Origin: Rubrobacter sp.
GTDB lineage: Bacteria > Actinomycetota > Rubrobacteria > Rubrobacterales > Rubrobacteraceae
DNA: 5,199 nucleotides
Assembly: GCA_020253895.1 (NCBI GenBank)
Contig: JADDKG010000251.1
Coordinates: forward strand, 1 to 5,199
Direction: 5' to 3'
Below are positions 1-5,023 of the stretch, piece by piece. The notes below the pieces were generated by a model. It was not told the origin of the DNA, did not search any database, and saw only the letters and a program-made list of their open reading frames with translations. The first letter of the stretch is position 1, and the number at the start of each line of letters is the position of its first letter. Position numbers and translations under genes: made by a program.

Positions 1-1062
1 CGGATGCTGCGCGGCGTTGCGGAGCGCGAGACCTCTGTAGAGCTCTTCGGGAGACGCCTGCCCTACCCGCTGCTGCTCGCCCCCGTAGGTGTGATCGAGA
101 TGGCGCACCGGGAGGCCGACGTGGCGGTGTCCCGGGCGGCGGCGCGGCTGGGGATCCCGTTTATCTTCTCCAGCCAGGCGTCCAGGCCGATGGAGGAGTG
201 CGCCGCCGTCATGGGAGGCGCTCCTCGCTGGTTTCAGCTCTACTGGAGCGAGTCCGACGAGCTGGTCGAGAGCTTCGCCGCCCGGGCCGAGGGCTGCGGC
301 TGCGAGGCCATCGTCGTGACGCTGGACACCACCATGCTCGGCTGGCGGCCCCGGGACCTGGACCTCGCCAGCCTCCCCTTTCTGAAGGGGAAGGGGATAG
401 CCCAGTACACCAGCGATGCCGTGTTCCGCCGCGCTCTGGGGCGCCCTGCGCCGGGTTCCGGAGATCCCTCCCGGGTCAACCTCTCCACGCTCCGGGCCCT
501 GCTCGGTATGGCCCGGAGATACCCCGGCGGCTTTCTGCGGAACCTGCGCTCCGGGGAGCCCGTGGCCGCCGTCCGGCGCTTTGTCTCCACCTACTCCAGA
601 ACCTCGCTCCGGTGGGAGGATCTGGCGTTCTTGCGCGAGCGGACCCGGCTTCCCATCCTGCTCAAGGGCATCCTGCACCCGGAGGACGCCCGGCTCGCTC
701 TGGAGCACGGAGCTGACGGGGTTATCGTCTCAAACCATGGCGGGCGGCAGGTGGACGGGGCGATAGCCGCCCTGGACGCCCTGCCCGCCGTGGTCGAGGA
801 GGTCGGGGGAAGGGTCCCGGTGCTCTTTGACAGCGGCGTCCGCGGCGGGGCCGACGTCTTTAAGGCGATCGCCCTCGGGGCTACGGCGGTGTGCCTCGGT
901 CGCCCCTACGTCTACGGGCTCTCGATCGCGGGGGAGAGAGGCGTGGTGGAGGTCGTGGAGAACGTCATCGCTGAGTTCGACCTCACCATGGGGCTTGCCG
1001 GGTGCCGCTCGCTCGCCGAGGTCTCCCGGGACCGCCTGGTCCCCGCGCCGGAGACCGGTTAG
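1..1062 (+). CDS. FMN-dependent alpha-hydroxy-acid oxidase/dehydrogenase, lactate 2-monooxygenase-like (5' end cut by window)
   Basis: This is a member of the FMN-dependent alpha-hydroxy acid dehydrogenase family (lactate oxidase, lactate monooxygenase, glycolate oxidase, L-lactate dehydrogenase LldD). These TIM-barrel enzymes oxidise an L-2-hydroxy acid to the 2-oxo acid. The reading frame is open at base 1, and the first in-frame ATG (base 4) follows an Arg codon in a conserved R-M-L-R-x-V stretch. The true start therefore lies upstream, and roughly 45-55 N-terminal residues are missing compared with the usual 380-400 aa. Numbering from that Met, visible landmarks are PRWFQLYW (about 74-81), VTLDTT (105-110), the FMN/substrate lysine in LLKGI (K221), the catalytic histidine in SNHGGRQ (H245, bases 736-738), DSGVRGG (276-282) and the FMN-phosphate loop GRPYVYGL (299-306). 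The [15 protein letters not shown] insert favours the lactate-monooxygenase-like branch, but the substrate cannot be fixed. The gene ends in TAG and converges on the diadenylate cyclase gene; no functional link is evident. Confidence 0.93.
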   Translation, partial: RMLRGVAERETSVELFGRRLPYPLLLAPVGVIEMAHREADVAVSRAAARLGIPFIFSSQASRPMEECAAVMGGAPRWFQLYWSESDELVESFAARAEGCGCEAIVVTLDTTMLGWRPRDLDLASLPFLKGKGIAQYTSDAVFRRALGRPAPGSGDPSRVNLSTLRALLGMARRYPGGFLRNLRSGEPVAAVRRFVSTYSRTSLRWEDLAFLRERTRLPILLKGILHPEDARLALEHGADGVIVSNHGGRQVDGAIAALDALPAVVEEVGGRVPVLFDSGVRGGADVFKAIALGATAVCLGRPYVYGLSIAGERGVVEVVENVIAEFDLTMGLAGCRSLAEVSRDRLVPAPETG

Positions 1063-1110
1063 GTGATCGCCCAAGAACGGGAAATCAGGCGTCTTCGGGA
1101 GCTCTGCTTA

Positions 1111-1126
1111 CTCGGTGATCACGGAG
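1111..1126. repeat. 16-bp near-perfect palindrome in convergent intergenic region
   Basis: CTCGGTGATCACGGAG reads the same on both strands except for one mismatched position on each side of the GTGATCAC core. It lies in the 123-bp gap (1063-1185) between two convergent genes, downstream of both, so an operator role is not obvious. A related half, GGTGATCGCC, spans the end of the oxidase gene at 1062-1071, 52 bp away. It could be a protein-binding site, part of a transcript end, or chance. The rest of this gap holds only a weak GC hairpin. Confidence 0.4.
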
Positions 1127-1148
1127 AGACTGTGCCCGGAGGGCGGGC

Positions 1149-1173
1149 GGTCTGACCCCCCAGGCTGGGGACC
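1149..1173. terminator. weak GC-rich hairpin, possible bidirectional terminator
   Basis: CCCCA (1158-1162) can pair with TGGGG (1166-1170) around a 3-nt loop, and GGTC (1149-1152) can add an outer pairing with GACC (1170-1173) if the inner stem opens by one pair. It sits where transcripts of the convergent oxidase and cyclase genes would end. There is no U-tract on either strand, so it does not fit a classical intrinsic terminator. In high-GC actinobacteria, hairpins without U-tracts are sometimes proposed to act this way, so the call is weak. Confidence 0.22.
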
Positions 1174-1185
1174 TACCCGGCCTCG

Positions 1186-1779
1186 CTACTCCTCCTCACG
1201 GGTCACTACCGTGATATCGTTCTCCGAGCGGGCCGAGACCCGGCCCTCCACCTTGGTGGTGTAGCCGTCCCACATCCACAGCTCGGGTATGATCTCCGAG
1301 ACGATCTCACCGTCGTCGAACATCCTGACCATCGAGCTCTCCGAGACCACCACAGCCACCGCGTTGGTCCGGCGCGAGACCGAGGCCGCCGCCATGTGCC
1401 GGCTCCCGAGACCGAGGGGGAGGTCCAGATCCTCGGAGGTGGTGTCCAGGTAGCGGGCGGCAGAGAGCACGACACCCTCGTTGGAGACTACAAACGCCCC
1501 GTCGAGCTGCGAGAGCTCCTTGATCGTCTCCCGCAGGTTGGGGTCGGAGATCCGCTTGCTCTCGTCCGGGTGGCCGGCGAGCGGGTCCAGGATGAGCGGC
1601 TTGGACCTCCGCAGAACCTCCTCCGAGTCGCCGACCACGAAGAGCGTCCCGATCTTGCGCCCCTCCCTGCCCTCGCGGGCTATCTCAACCGCGAGCTCTA
1701 CGACCTGCTCCAGAACCGCCGTGTCCACCCCGCTCCGGCGGGAGCAGATCTCCCTGAATATCCCGGCCGTATCCTGCAT
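1186..1779 (-). CDS. stand-alone diadenylate cyclase (DAC / DisA_N domain) protein, 197 aa
   Basis: This predicted c-di-AMP synthase condenses two ATP into 3',5'-cyclic di-AMP, a second messenger for osmolyte/potassium balance, wall homeostasis or DNA integrity. Residues 1-45 form a helical lead-in, and the DAC domain spans about 46-175. It opens with GTLFVVGD (44-51), then DGAFVV (DGA at 93-95, the adenine/metal motif), GLGSRHMAAAS (123-133), AVAVVVSESS (140-149) and VRMFDDGE. The usual RHR triad reads RHM (127-129). There is no DisA HhH/DNA-binding region and no CdaA-type transmembrane helices, so it is soluble and single-domain, closest in layout to the archaeal DacZ type. The frame stays open to 1917, but I start at ATG 1779. 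A GAGAGG Shine-Dalgarno lies 6 nt upstream, homology-like sequence begins there, and a longer form would run into the hydrolase gene. It follows the mhq-like cluster on the same strand after a 94-bp gap. Confidence 0.85.
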   Translation of the reverse strand: MQDTAGIFREICSRRSGVDTAVLEQVVELAVEIAREGREGRKIGTLFVVGDSEEVLRRSKPLILDPLAGHPDESKRISDPNLRETIKELSQLDGAFVVSNEGVVLSAARYLDTTSEDLDLPLGLGSRHMAAASVSRRTNAVAVVVSESSMVRMFDDGEIVSEIIPELWMWDGYTTKVEGRVSARSENDITVVTREEE

Positions 1780-1785
1780 GCGAAG

Positions 1786-1791
1786 CCTCTC
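1786..1791 (-). promoter_or_regulatory. Shine-Dalgarno GAGAGG deciding the cyclase start
   Basis: On the minus strand GAGAGG sits 6 nt upstream of the ATG at 1779. This is the main reason for preferring the 197-aa product over the 243-aa extended frame that begins at 1917. Confidence 0.6.
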
Positions 1792-1853
1792 TTCTTCGGG
1801 GGCGGTCCCTGCCGGCGTCTCCCCGCGCCCCCCTGAAAACGCACCTCTTCCAA

Positions 1854-1859
1854 ATTGTA
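1854..1859 (-). promoter_or_regulatory. possible -10 element (TACAAT) for the diadenylate cyclase gene
   Basis: TACAAT (5 of 6 to TATAAT) lies on the minus strand in the 94-bp gap between the hydrolase stop (1874-1876) and the cyclase ATG (1779). It stands out in GC-rich surroundings. Transcription from it would start near 1847 and give a leader of roughly 68 nt. I see no convincing -35 box 16-18 bp upstream, so the cyclase may instead be read from the upstream cluster. Confidence 0.33.
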
Positions 1860-1873
1860 CACCCCCGGGGTCC

Positions 1874-2506
1874 TCAGCGCTTCTGCCGCAGCGCAGCGGA
1901 GAGCCAGGATCGGGCATCCTCTACCTCCCCGGGCCCGAGGGCGTGCCCGGCCTCGTACCACCGCAGCTCCACCTCCGCACCGGCCTCCCGCAGGATACCG
2001 GCGAGCCTCTCCGGGTGGCCGGGCGGGATGAGCGGGTCGCGCCGTCCGGCGGCGATGAATACCCCGGTCCCGGAGAGGTCGGGCGGGCTCTCCGGCTCGA
2101 AGGGGGCCATCGGCCTGAAGAGGATCGCACCCCGCAGCAGCCCCGGGTGCAGGAGCAGGAGGCTCGCCGCTATGTTGGCCCCGTTGGAGTACCCGGCGGC
2201 GAGGACCCCGCCGGGATCAAACCCATACTCCCCGGAGGCCCACCGGACGAAGCCGGCCAGCTCGTGGGTCCTGCGCACCAGGTCCTCCTGGTCGAAGACC
2301 CCCTCGGCGAGCCGCCGGAAGAACCGCGGCATCCCGTTCTCCAGCACCTTCCCCCGCGGGCTCAGCAAGGCCGCGTCCGGGGCCAGCGCCCTCCCGAGCG
2401 GGACGAGGTCGTTCTCGTTGCCCCCGGTACCGTGCAGCAGCAGGAGCGTGGGGCCCCCGTCCGAGCGGCCGGGCAGGAAGCGGTGGACGAAGCCGGCCCC
2501 GCTCAT
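1874..2506 (-). CDS. mhqD: MhqD-like alpha/beta hydrolase (phospholipase/carboxylesterase family), 210 aa
   Basis: This is a serine hydrolase of the phospholipase/carboxylesterase (Abhydrolase_2) group. In order: oxyanion-side motif HGTGGNE (25-31), the SPRG-VLENGMPRFF signature (49-63) typical of MhqD/YodD-type hydrolases, nucleophile elbow GYSNGA with Ser107, Asp157 in GRRDPL and His188 in EAGHALGPGE. The catalytic triad is complete, the length is normal for the family, and no signal peptide is present, so it should be cytosolic. The frame extends upstream to 2578, but the ATG at 2506 is chosen. It overlaps the preceding VOC gene's TGA as ATGA, has GGAG about 7 nt upstream, and is where family similarity begins. 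In Bacillus subtilis, mhqE-mhqD encodes a VOC protein plus this hydrolase in the MhqR regulon for quinone/methylhydroquinone stress. The same pairing here suggests hydrolysis of an ester or ring-cleavage product. The real substrate is unknown. Confidence 0.88.
   Translation of the reverse strand: MSGAGFVHRFLPGRSDGGPTLLLLHGTGGNENDLVPLGRALAPDAALLSPRGKVLENGMPRFFRRLAEGVFDQEDLVRRTHELAGFVRWASGEYGFDPGGVLAAGYSNGANIAASLLLLHPGLLRGAILFRPMAPFEPESPPDLSGTGVFIAAGRRDPLIPPGHPERLAGILREAGAEVELRWYEAGHALGPGEVEDARSWLSAALRQKR
2503..2506 (-). other. ATGA stop/start overlap between VOC-B and hydrolase
   Basis: On the minus strand the TGA of the VOC gene (2505-2503) and the ATG of the hydrolase (2506-2504) share two bases in ATGA. 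This arrangement is typical of translational coupling and supports joint expression of the two products in fixed ratio. Confidence 0.85.
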
Positions 2507-3423
2507 GCGGGCTCTCCGGAGGGGACGAGAACCGGCGGGAGGGAGCGCTCTATCTCCTCCCGGCGGCCCTCCAGCCACGGCGGGAGCTGGAGCCTGCTGC
2601 CGAGCTCCTCCCGCGGCTCGTCCACCGCGAAGCCGGGCGGGTCGGTGGCTATCTCGAAGAGCACCCCGCCGGGCTCCCGGAAGTACACGCTCCGGAAGTA
2701 CTTCCGGTCTATGACCGGGGTGACGTTGTAGCCGAGGGCCGCCACCTCCTCCCGCAGCGAACGCTGGGCCTCCTCGTCGGGGACCCGGAAGGCTATGTGG
2801 TGGACGGTCCCGACGCCCATCCGGCCGAGCGGCACCCCCGCCCCGTCCACCACGTCCACCAGCCTGCCCACCGGACCGTCACCCGCGGCGAGCCTCCAGC
2901 GGCCCTCCGCCTCGGCGACGAGGGAGAATCCCAGCGTCTCGGTGAGCAGCCGCAGCGTCCGCTCCGGACGCCGGACGCAGAGCACGGCGTGGTGGAAGCC
3001 CCGCACGCCGCTCTCCTCTGGCACCGGCGACTCCACGAGCTTCAGGCGGAGCCCGTCCGGGTCCTCGAAGAGGACCACCCGCCGGTCAAACCCCTCCTCC
3101 TGTGGTCCCCTGGCGGTCACCCCCGCCTCCCGGAGCCGCTCCAGCCAGCGGGCCGCCGAGCCCTCCGGGACGGCGAAGGCGGTCGCGGTGACCTGGGCGG
3201 CCCCGACCTTCCCCCGGGGGAGGTCCCCCCAGGGGAAAAAGGTCATGATGGTGCCGGGCGAGCCGCCGGCGTCGCCGTAGTAGAGGTGGTAGGTCGTCGG
3301 GTCGTCGAAGTTCACCGTCTTCTTCACCAGCCTGAGGCCCAGCACCCCGGCGTAGAAGTCCGCGTTGCGCTGCGGGTCGCCCGCTATGGCGGTGACGTGG
3401 TGTATGCCCCTTACGCTGCCCAT
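2503..3423 (-). CDS. MhqO/MhqE-like two-module VOC (extradiol dioxygenase/glyoxalase fold) protein B, 306 aa
   Basis: This is a ring-cleaving dioxygenase-like protein of the vicinal oxygen chelate superfamily, of the hydroquinone-specific MhqA/MhqE/MhqO type (about 300-320 aa). The N-terminal module (about 5-131) opens with GIHHVTAIAGD and carries GVLGLRLVKKTVN (26-38) and SPGTIMTFFPW (55-65). The C-terminal module (about 140-262) opens with GFHHAVLCV and carries VHHIAFRVPDE (207-217) and SVYFREPGGVLFEIATD (245-261). Candidate metal ligands for a 2-His-1-carboxylate site are His9, His209 and Glu257, all present. No signal peptide or membrane segment is seen. It starts 12 nt after the stop of the split-barrel gene and has only a weak SD (GGCGG), which suggests coupling. 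It ends overlapping the hydrolase start by 4 bp. It is a clear paralogue of the VOC gene at 3973-4962, with a 52-bp perfectly shared stretch. Annotations as 'glyoxalase' for this family are generic, and the substrate is inferred from context. Confidence 0.9.
   Translation of the reverse strand: MGSVRGIHHVTAIAGDPQRNADFYAGVLGLRLVKKTVNFDDPTTYHLYYGDAGGSPGTIMTFFPWGDLPRGKVGAAQVTATAFAVPEGSAARWLERLREAGVTARGPQEEGFDRRVVLFEDPDGLRLKLVESPVPEESGVRGFHHAVLCVRRPERTLRLLTETLGFSLVAEAEGRWRLAAGDGPVGRLVDVVDGAGVPLGRMGVGTVHHIAFRVPDEEAQRSLREEVAALGYNVTPVIDRKYFRSVYFREPGGVLFEIATDPPGFAVDEPREELGSRLQLPPWLEGRREEIERSLPPVLVPSGEPA
2641..2692. repeat. 52-bp perfect direct repeat, copy 1 (inside VOC-B)
   Basis: Bases 2641-2692 are identical to 4117-4168. 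Both copies encode the same 17 residues (SVYFREPGGVLFEIATD) around the metal-ligand glutamate of the two VOC paralogues, with every synonymous position the same. Identity stops abruptly on both sides. Confidence 0.9.
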
Positions 3424-3435
3424 CTTCTTTACCGC

Positions 3436-3843
3436 CTAGCCCATGCTCGTCGTGTGCTCGGGCCTCACGTAGACGATGACCCGCTCGTCGCCTGGCTGGT
3501 GGTAGGGGTACTCGTCAACCCCCAGATACTTCTTGGCCATCGCGTTTATAAAGCCGTAGTCGGGGTCGTCCTCGATCTTCTCGACGACGCCCCGGATCTC
3601 GAGGTACCGGTAGGGGTTCTCCGGGTCGACGATGGAGATGGCCACCCGCGGGTCGCGCCGGATGTTCCGGTACTTCTGGCGCTTGGTGGTCTGGCTGAAC
3701 TTGAGGTACTCCCCGTCCCAGTCAAACCAAACGGGGTTGCACTGCGGCTCCCCCTTGGGCCCTATGGTCGCCACGTGGGCGAGGGCCTTGGACCCTAGGA
3801 GATCCCTGTGGCTCTCGGGGATGATGGTCCTGGTCTCGGTCAT
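3436..3843 (-). CDS. PPOX-class split-barrel flavin/F420-dependent oxidoreductase, 135 aa
   Basis: This is a small pyridoxamine-5'-phosphate-oxidase-like split beta-barrel protein resembling the 'PPOX class F420-dependent' (Rv1155-like, FDOR-B) group common in actinobacteria. It is likely a homodimer that binds F420 or FMN and moves a hydride or two electrons to an organic substrate. Visible are the first strands LAHVATIGPKGEPQCNPVWFDWDG (21-44), the cofactor-phosphate region TTKRQKYRNIRRDPRVAISIVD (52-73), PYRYLEIRGVVE (77-88) and a C-terminal helix/strand with FINAMAKKYLG (98-108). The length is normal, with no signal or membrane segment. The start is supported by the strong purine-rich RBS at 3848-3858. 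It lies between two VOC dioxygenase genes, 129 bp after the first and 12 bp before the second. Inference: it may reduce quinones to the hydroquinones that the VOC enzymes open. Cofactor choice (F420, FMN, or even haem/biliverdin as in other relatives) cannot be settled by reading. Confidence 0.85.
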   Translation of the reverse strand: MTETRTIIPESHRDLLGSKALAHVATIGPKGEPQCNPVWFDWDGEYLKFSQTTKRQKYRNIRRDPRVAISIVDPENPYRYLEIRGVVEKIEDDPDYGFINAMAKKYLGVDEYPYHQPGDERVIVYVRPEHTTSMG

Positions 3844-3847
3844 CCGT

Positions 3848-3858
3848 CTCCTTCCTCC
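3848..3858 (-). promoter_or_regulatory. strong double Shine-Dalgarno (GGAGGAAGGAG) of the split-barrel gene
   Basis: On the minus strand GGAGGAAGGAG ends 4 nt before the ATG at 3843. It offers both an AAGGAG at 4-nt spacing and a GGAGG at about 10 nt. It is markedly stronger than the RBS of the downstream VOC gene and suggests high expression of the oxidoreductase. Confidence 0.65.
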
Positions 3859-3890
3859 CGCTTCCTTGCAGTACCAGCGAGGGCGGCACG

Positions 3891-3900
3891 TCCCGGCCGG
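3891..3900. repeat. 10-bp palindrome CCCGGCCGGG in the leader of the split-barrel gene
   Basis: CCCGGCCGGG is a perfect palindrome in the 129-bp gap 3844-3972 and is flanked at a distance by CACG (3886-3889) and CGTG (3908-3911), which could also pair. It lies about 45 bp downstream of a possible -10 box, so it could be an operator or a leader hairpin. At this GC content a 10-bp GC palindrome is also plausible by chance. Confidence 0.3.
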
Positions 3901-3941
3901 GCCTTTGCGTGACGGCTTCCGTGCTCCCCCGCCCGAAGATG

Positions 3942-3947
3942 AGTATA
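3942..3947 (-). promoter_or_regulatory. possible internal promoter -10 (TATACT) before the split-barrel gene
   Basis: The minus strand reads TTTATACT here, the same octamer found at the cluster's first promoter (4996-5003). A start near 3935 would give a leader of about 92 nt before the ATG at 3843. No good -35 box is found 16-18 bp upstream, so it is a candidate internal promoter only. Confidence 0.4.
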
Positions 3948-3972
3948 AACCTGCGGCCCCGAAGCCTCGTCC

Positions 3973-4962
3973 CTACTCGCCGGAGCGGGCGAGACCTGCG
4001 GTAGGCAGCGGTCTGAGGCCCCGCTCTATCTGCTCCCGGTGGGGCTCCAGAAAGGGCGGGAGCGCGAGCCGCTCGCCGAGGTGCTCCGGGTCCTCGTCGG
4101 TGGCGAAGCCGGGGCCGTCGGTGGCTATCTCGAAGAGCACCCCGCCGGGCTCCCGGAAGTACACGCTCTTGAAGTAGAAGCGGTCTATGACCGGCGTCAC
4201 CCCGAGCCCGGCCCGCGCCAGCCGCTCGCGCCACGCCCGGTGCTCCTCCTCGTCGGGGACCCGGAAGGCCACGTGGTGCACCCCTCCGGCCCCGACCCTG
4301 CGGTGGAGCGGGAGATCCCGGCGCTCCACCACCACGACCCGTGCCCCGGGCCCGCCGGGTCCTACCTCGTACACCGCCGACCTCGGCCCATCCCCGCCGG
4401 ACCGCTCCCCGACCTTGCGGAAGCCCATGGCCTCCGTGAGCACCGCCTCGGTTGGCCCGAGCCGCCAGACGGAGAGCTCAACCGAGTCAAAGCCGCGCAG
4501 GAAGCGCCCCGGCGGGACCGGACCCCTCTCCCAGGGCCGTACCTCGGGAGCCTCCCCAGACCCGTCGTGTACCAGCCGCAGGCGCTGGCCCTCCGGGTCG
4601 GAGAACTCCAGCACCGCTCGCCGGCCGCCCTCCTCTTCCTGGATCTCCTCCCGGGAGACCCCAAGCTCGTCAAGCCGCCGGGCCCACCACTCCAAAGACT
4701 CCCCGTCAGGGACCGCAAACGCCGTCGCCGAGACCAGACCGGCCCCAGCCTCGTGCGGCGGTGCCCACCGCCAGTCGAAGAAGGTCATCTCCGTCCCCGG
4801 GCTCCCCTCTGCATCGGCGTAGAAGAGATGGTAGGCCGATACGTCGTCCTGGTTCACCGTCTTCTTTACCAGCCTGAGACCCAGAACACCCGTGTAGAAC
4901 TCCAGGTTGCCCGGCGCATCCGCCGTTACCGCCGTGACGTGGTGTATGCCTCCCAGCTCCAT
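3973..4962 (-). CDS. MhqO/MhqE-like two-module VOC (extradiol dioxygenase/glyoxalase fold) protein A, 329 aa
   Basis: This is the first gene of the leftward cluster, a paralogue of the VOC gene at 2503-3423 and likewise of the MhqA/E/O hydroquinone-dioxygenase type. The N-terminal module (about 4-131) carries GIHHVTAVTAD (5-15), GVLGLRLVKKTVNQDD (25-40) and SPGTEMTFFDWRW (54-66). A Pro/Gly-rich linker (about 132-156) leads to the C-terminal module, with GFDSVELSV (158-166), VHHVAFRVPDEEEH (228-241) and SVYFREPGGVLFEIATD (266-282). Candidate metal ligands His8, His230 and Glu278 are all present. Where the sister protein has GFHH at the start of its second module, this one has GFDS. It is about 20 residues longer than its sister, mostly in the linker and C-terminus. 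The start is well supported by GAGAGGAGG at 4968-4976 and a promoter immediately upstream. It should be cytosolic. Substrate is inferred: hydroquinones, catechols or related electrophiles. Assignment to the fold is firm; chemistry is not. Confidence 0.9.
   Translation of the reverse strand: MELGGIHHVTAVTADAPGNLEFYTGVLGLRLVKKTVNQDDVSAYHLFYADAEGSPGTEMTFFDWRWAPPHEAGAGLVSATAFAVPDGESLEWWARRLDELGVSREEIQEEEGGRRAVLEFSDPEGQRLRLVHDGSGEAPEVRPWERGPVPPGRFLRGFDSVELSVWRLGPTEAVLTEAMGFRKVGERSGGDGPRSAVYEVGPGGPGARVVVVERRDLPLHRRVGAGGVHHVAFRVPDEEEHRAWRERLARAGLGVTPVIDRFYFKSVYFREPGGVLFEIATDGPGFATDEDPEHLGERLALPPFLEPHREQIERGLRPLPTAGLARSGE
4117..4168. repeat. 52-bp perfect direct repeat, copy 2 (inside VOC-A)
   Basis: This is identical to 2641-2692. 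It lies 1476 bp away, in the same orientation and the same codon register, in the paralogous VOC gene. Recombination between the copies would delete the split-barrel gene and fuse the two VOC genes in frame. Confidence 0.9.
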
Positions 4963-4967
4963 GCCAG

Positions 4968-4976
4968 CCTCCTCTC
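4968..4976 (-). promoter_or_regulatory. strong Shine-Dalgarno (GAGAGGAGG) of VOC-A
   Basis: The minus strand reads GAGAGGAGG followed by CTGGC and ATG (4962), so GGAGG lies 5 nt before the start codon. It fixes the start of VOC-A. Confidence 0.7.
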
Positions 4977-4995
4977 AGATAACATATGGATAGTT

Positions 4996-5023
4996 AGTAT
5001 AAAAAAGTAATCAAGCTATTCAA
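4996..5023 (-). promoter_or_regulatory. promoter of the four-gene cluster: TTGAAT - 16 bp - TATACT
   Basis: On the minus strand the -35 candidate TTGAAT (5023-5018) and the -10 candidate TATACT (5001-4996, 5 of 6 to consensus) are separated by 16 bp. They sit in an AT-rich island (about 4977-5023) that contrasts sharply with the surrounding sequence. The start site would fall near 4989, giving a leader of about 27 nt to the ATG of VOC-A. TAAC (4980-4983) and GTTA (4993-4996) form a 9-bp-spaced inverted repeat around the predicted start, a fitting place for a MarR/TetR-type repressor. The -35 box abuts the stop codon of the upstream transporter gene. Confidence 0.6.

Noticed and set aside
4..1062. 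ATG at base 4 as the true start of the oxidase
   Set aside because: The frame is open before it, the Arg codon at 1-3 fits the conserved family context, and starting here would omit the N-terminal part that holds a conserved active-site tyrosine in this family.
1861..1871. ACCCCCGGGGT palindrome after the hydrolase gene as a terminator
   Set aside because: The arms are contiguous, leaving no loop, there is no U-tract, and it lies partly upstream of the candidate -10 element.
1780..1917. Longer N-terminus of the diadenylate cyclase starting at 1917
   Set aside because: The extra 46 residues are low-complexity Gly/Arg/Pro, overlap the hydrolase gene and pass through the putative -10 and SD; ATG 1779 has the good RBS.
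2507..2578. Longer N-terminus of the hydrolase starting at 2578
   Set aside because: It would overlap VOC-B by 76 bp with Gly/Pro/Arg-rich residues; ATG 2506 gives ATGA coupling, an SD and normal family length.
1481..2731. 416-codon open frame on the plus strand running antisense across the cyclase, hydrolase and VOC-B genes
   Set aside because: It is a shadow frame produced by high GC: low-complexity Pro/Ser/Arg/Gly-rich protein, no domain pattern, no RBS, and it opposes three genes with clear catalytic motifs.
2797..3798. 333-codon plus-strand frame antisense to VOC-B and the split-barrel gene
   Set aside because: It spans two real minus-strand genes and their junction, and its composition is that of a GC shadow frame.
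4039..5010. 323-codon plus-strand frame antisense to VOC-A
   Set aside because: It mirrors the VOC-A coding frame, is rich in Pro/Arg/Gly/Leu without recognisable motifs, and runs through the promoter island; no start signal supports it.
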